Of a stretch of 6,025 nucleotides of DNA, positions 5,555 through 6,025 are shown piece after piece. The stretch is from positions 1 to 6,025 of the forward strand of contig DASXTS010000069.1 in the NCBI GenBank assembly GCA_036505275.1, in the 5' to 3' direction. Made by a program: the position numbers and the translations under genes. Origin of the DNA: DASXTS01 sp036505275. GTDB taxonomy: Bacteria > Actinomycetota > Actinomycetes > Mycobacteriales > Pseudonocardiaceae. Positions within the stretch are counted from its first letter, which is position 1. Each line of letters starts with the position of its first letter. The notes under the pieces were generated by a model that did not search any database, was not told the DNA's origin, and was given only the letters and a program-made list of their open reading frames with translations.

Positions 5555-5585
5555 CGTATACGTGCCCACGACGGTCCCGGCTCAA
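5555..5585 (-). promoter_or_regulatory. Weak candidate promoter of the SMP-30-like gene
   Basis: On the minus strand TTGAGC (5585-5580) and TATACG (5560-5555) are separated by 19 nt. They sit about 35-65 nt upstream of the start codon, in the only non-coding gap upstream of this gene. The spacer is longer than ideal and both hexamers are imperfect. TATACG lies in a small palindrome, CGTATACG (5555-5562). Confidence 0.25.
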
Positions 5586-5623
5586 TCGCGGCTCGACCAG
5601 CGAACATACGAATGCCGCGCCGA

Positions 5624-5645
5624 CTGGTGGCCGGGGCGCCGCCAG
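5624..5645 (-). terminator. Hairpin downstream of the SDR gene, possible terminator
   Basis: CTGGTGGC (5624-5631) and GCCGCCAG (5638-5645) form an eight-pair stem with one imperfect pair and a 6-nt loop. The hairpin lies 20 nt beyond the stop of the dehydrogenase (5665-5667) and upstream of the next minus-strand gene. There is no T-tract, so it is only a candidate. Confidence 0.28.
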
Positions 5646-5664
5646 CCGGGGCACACCCGCTGTG

Positions 5665-6025
5665 TCACCGCTGACTCAGGTGCCGGCTGACCTGCAGCCG
5701 GTTGAACGCCTCCGCCGCCCCCGGCAGGTGCCGTGCCAGCATGGCGAGCACCCTGGCCGGTGCGGGTGCGATGATGAGCGCCTTGTTTGCGGCCATGCCT
5801 CGCAGCACGTCGCGGGCCAGCCGGTCGGCCGGGTACGTGCGCCGTTGCACACGCCTGATCTGGTCGCGCACATTCCCGCTCACACCGGTCTGCGGCAGGC
5901 CGGGGTTGATGTTGTCCAGCATCGGGGTTTCCACGAAGCCGGGGCACAGCGCGCTCACCCGCACGCCGCGAGCGGCGCCCTCGGCCCGCAACGCCAGGCT
6001 GAGCCCGACCACGGCGTGCTTGGTC
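5665..6025 (-). CDS. Short-chain dehydrogenase/reductase (SDR), C-terminal part
   Basis: The 119 visible residues run from the window edge to TGA 5667-5665; the N-terminal half with the nucleotide-binding site lies beyond the window. The first residues, TKHAVVGLSLALRAE, fit the segment after the SDR catalytic Tyr. The Lys at 6021-6019 is the K of YxxxK, and its Tyr is just off the edge. GVRVSALCPGFVETPML (about 20-36 of the visible part) is the typical strand and P-G-x-x-x-T-x-M loop that closes over the cofactor and substrate. The tail, with APAPARVLAMLARHLPGAAEAFNRLQ, is helical. The likely activity is NAD(P)(H)-dependent oxidation or reduction of an alcohol or ketone; the substrate is unknown. 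It is on the same strand as, and upstream of, the SMP-30-like gene, with a 144-bp gap, so separate transcription is likely. It is not the source of the remnant at 802-957, whose tail differs. Confidence 0.88.
   Translation of the reverse strand, partial: TKHAVVGLSLALRAEGAARGVRVSALCPGFVETPMLDNINPGLPQTGVSGNVRDQIRRVQRRTYPADRLARDVLRGMAANKALIIAPAPARVLAMLARHLPGAAEAFNRLQVSRHLSQR

Noticed and set aside
5521..5607. N-terminal extension of the SMP-30-like gene to position 5607
   Set aside because: The extra 29 residues would bury the signal peptide, and a strong Shine-Dalgarno precedes the internal ATG at 5520.
5683..5701. Perfect 7-bp hairpin (CCGGCTG / CAGCCGG) near the end of the SDR gene
   Set aside because: It lies wholly inside the coding region, before the stop, so a terminator role is unlikely.
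1..6025. CRISPR array, tRNA, rRNA, transposase, integrase or defence genes
   Set aside because: No spaced direct repeats, cloverleaf-forming segments or recognisable domains of these kinds were seen on either strand.

Overview
The window is a GC-rich chromosomal segment, roughly 70 to 75% GC after about position 300. Strong third-position G/C bias, frequent GTG starts and little sequence between genes suggest an actinobacterium. I cannot fix the genus from this sequence.

Left part (1-800): the 3' end of a probably secreted, beta-rich hypothetical protein lies on the plus strand. It is clearly less GC-rich than the rest, about 58% by hand count. A hairpin follows its stop, then a conserved-looking cytoplasmic protein of unknown function (350-799, true start uncertain).

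Middle-left part (800-2330), all on the minus strand. Read in transcription order it holds: a YfcE-like calcineurin-type phosphoesterase (2280-1786); a frameshifted stub of an endonuclease/exonuclease/phosphatase-family protein (about 1734-1521); an intact four-helix EXPERA-domain membrane protein resembling TMEM97/sigma-2 receptor (1490-954); and a 3' stub of a short-chain dehydrogenase (about 957-802) that begins inside the EXPERA stop codon.

Middle-right part (2332-5520) is a gluconate locus. On the plus strand, gluconokinase gntK carries an internal out-of-frame deletion. It overlaps by one base the start of an intact GntP-family gluconate permease, which has an unusually long, Asp/Arg-rich loop containing a 9-bp tandem repeat. 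Convergent to this pair is a secreted SMP-30/gluconolactonase-like beta-propeller. An intact version would make a pathway: lactone hydrolysed outside the membrane, gluconate imported, then phosphorylated. Here the kinase step is broken unless another copy exists.

The right edge holds the 3' part of a second short-chain dehydrogenase on the minus strand. I saw no RNA genes, CRISPR arrays, insertion sequences or defence systems. The most unusual points are the bacterial TMEM97-like protein, the deletion in gntK with microhomology at its junction, and three eroded genes lying among intact ones within 2.5 kb.
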